A DNA stretch of 6,161 nt from Dokdonella sp. (GTDB lineage Bacteria; Pseudomonadota; Gammaproteobacteria; Xanthomonadales; Rhodanobacteraceae). Shown here piece by piece: positions 5,209 through 6,161 of this stretch. Position 1 is the first letter of the stretch; the number at the start of each line of letters is the position of its first letter. The position numbers were made by a program, and so were the translations under genes. The stretch lies in contig JASLGB010000140.1 of NCBI GenBank assembly GCA_030150315.1, forward strand, positions 1 to 6,161. Reading direction: 5' to 3'. Below the pieces are notes generated by a model. That model was not told the DNA's origin and ran no database searches. It saw nothing but the letters and a program-made list of their open reading frames with translations.

Positions 5209-6161
5209 CACGCTCACGCCAAGCTGGCGTGCCGCGCGCACGGCTTTAGCGACCGCGGACGGAATATCCACATCGCGCGCGAGCGTCACCGCCATGCGCC
5301 GGACGCCTTTCACTTCCGGCTTGCCGAACAATCGCACCATGGTGTCCGGCTCGGCCAGGGCCTCGGCGACCCCGCGATACTGCGGCCTACTCCCTTCGCC
5401 CTCGGCCAGCACGGCGCAGGACGCGGACGGCCCAAGCTGGCGGATCACCGGAATCGGCAGGCCCAGAATCGCCCGCGCATGCAGCGCGAACTCCGACAGC
5501 TCCTGCGAGATCAGCGTGACCAGACCCGTATCGTGCGGACGCGGACTGACTTCCGAAAACATCACCGAATCGCCCTTGACGAAGAACTCCACGCCAAACA
5601 CGCCGCGCCCGCCGAGCGCCCCGGTAATCGCCGCGGCCTGACGCTGCGCCTCGGCCAGCGCGACTTCACCCATAGGCTGCGGCTGCCACGATTCGCGGTA
5701 ATCGCCCTGCTCCTGGCGATGCCCGATCGGCGCGCAGAAGCTGGTGCCGCCGACGTGGCGCACCGTCAGCAGGGTGATCTCGTAGTCGAAGTCGACGAAG
5801 CCCTCGACGATGCAGCGCCCCTTGCCGGCGCGACCGCCCGATTGCGCGTACTCCCACGCCGCATCGAGCCCGGCTGCGTCGCGCACCGCGCTCTGGCCCT
5901 TGCCCGAGCTGGACATGACCGGTTTGATGACGAACGGCAGGCCGATTTCCGCGACCGCGGCGAGGTATTCCTCGCGCGTCTGGACGAAGCGATACGGCGA
6001 GGTCGGCAGCTTCAGCTCTTCCGCCGCAAGCCGGCGGATGCCCTCCCGGTCCATGGTGAGGCGCGCGGTACGGGCCGTGGGGATCACGGTCCAGCCTTCC
6101 TTCTCCAGTTCCAGCAGCGTCGGCGTGGCGATGGCCTCGATCTCCGGCACGATGTAGTGGG
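5206..6161 (-). CDS. purT: Formate-dependent phosphoribosylglycinamide formyltransferase PurT, 5' end missing
   Basis: PurT uses formate and ATP to formylate GAR in purine synthesis, the folate-independent alternative to PurN; cytoplasmic ATP-grasp enzyme. 317 complete codons are present from the right edge to TGA at 5208-5206. The fragment begins HYIVPEIEAIAT, equal to a segment near residue 77 of E. coli PurT (392 residues), so about 76 N-terminal residues lie outside. Visible, numbered from the fragment: MDREGIRRLAAEEL near 36-49 and the ATP-binding KPVMSSSGKGQ at 79-89. Next come GGRAGKGR, DYEITLLTV, and HRQEQGDYRESWQPQPM near 147-163. Then GVEFF with Glu191 and FSEVSPRPHDTG with Glu203, the two metal-binding glutamates of ATP-grasp enzymes. 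LFGKPEVKGVRRMAVTLA lies near the C-terminus. Everything visible is intact. The GTG at 6150 is internal in homologues and is not the start. It converges on bpt. Confidence 0.96.
   Translation of the reverse strand, partial: HYIVPEIEAIATPTLLELEKEGWTVIPTARTARLTMDREGIRRLAAEELKLPTSPYRFVQTREEYLAAVAEIGLPFVIKPVMSSSGKGQSAVRDAAGLDAAWEYAQSGGRAGKGRCIVEGFVDFDYEITLLTVRHVGGTSFCAPIGHRQEQGDYRESWQPQPMGEVALAEAQRQAAAITGALGGRGVFGVEFFVKGDSVMFSEVSPRPHDTGLVTLISQELSEFALHARAILGLPIPVIRQLGPSASCAVLAEGEGSRPQYRGVAEALAEPDTMVRLFGKPEVKGVRRMAVTLARDVDIPSAVAKAVRAARQLGVSV

Noticed and set aside
4427..5641. 404-residue open frame on the plus strand across bpt and the end of purT
   Set aside because: It is in a different frame from bpt, whose motifs are unmistakable, and continues antisense through purT; composition is that of a shadow frame.
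1..6161. CRISPR, tRNA, insertion sequence, phage or defence-system signals
   Set aside because: No regularly spaced repeats, tRNA-like folds, terminal inverted repeats or matching protein motifs were seen on either strand.

Overview
The window looks like an ordinary housekeeping segment of a GC-rich gammaproteobacterial chromosome. By protein character it is most likely from the Xanthomonadales/Lysobacterales; this is inferred from recalled similarity, not from a search. Six protein genes and one disrupted gene fill almost all of the sequence. No tRNA, rRNA, mobile element, CRISPR array or attachment site was seen.

Layout. Positions 1-2360 hold a two-gene minus-strand unit: a small alpha/beta hydrolase, whose stop overlaps by one base the start of rlmKL (bifunctional 23S rRNA methyltransferase, cut off at the left edge). 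A divergent gap of 147 bases separates it from a plus-strand AmpD-type amidase (2508-3077). Next comes tesB (acyl-CoA thioesterase II, 3154-4023), which is full length and co-linear with E. coli TesB but broken by an in-frame TAG at codon 164. A small unrecognised membrane-anchored protein (4034-4420) and bpt (leucyl-tRNA--protein transferase of the N-end rule pathway, 4476-5180) follow. On the minus strand, converging on bpt with 25 bases between the stops, is purT (formate-dependent GAR transformylase), whose first part lies beyond the right edge.

Function. The genes serve unrelated core tasks: ribosome modification, peptidoglycan amide hydrolysis, acyl-CoA hydrolysis, protein degradation tagging and purine synthesis. 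Close packing suggests two transcription units on the minus strand and a loosely co-directional plus-strand series. There is no sign of a new multi-gene system.

The observation most worth a second look is the amber codon in tesB. The frame is otherwise intact and all three catalytic residues lie downstream at exactly the E. coli positions, so this is a point nonsense change, a sequencing error or, less likely, a recoding or readthrough site. A secondary curiosity is a pair of hairpins whose stems contain the stop codons of two plus-strand genes.
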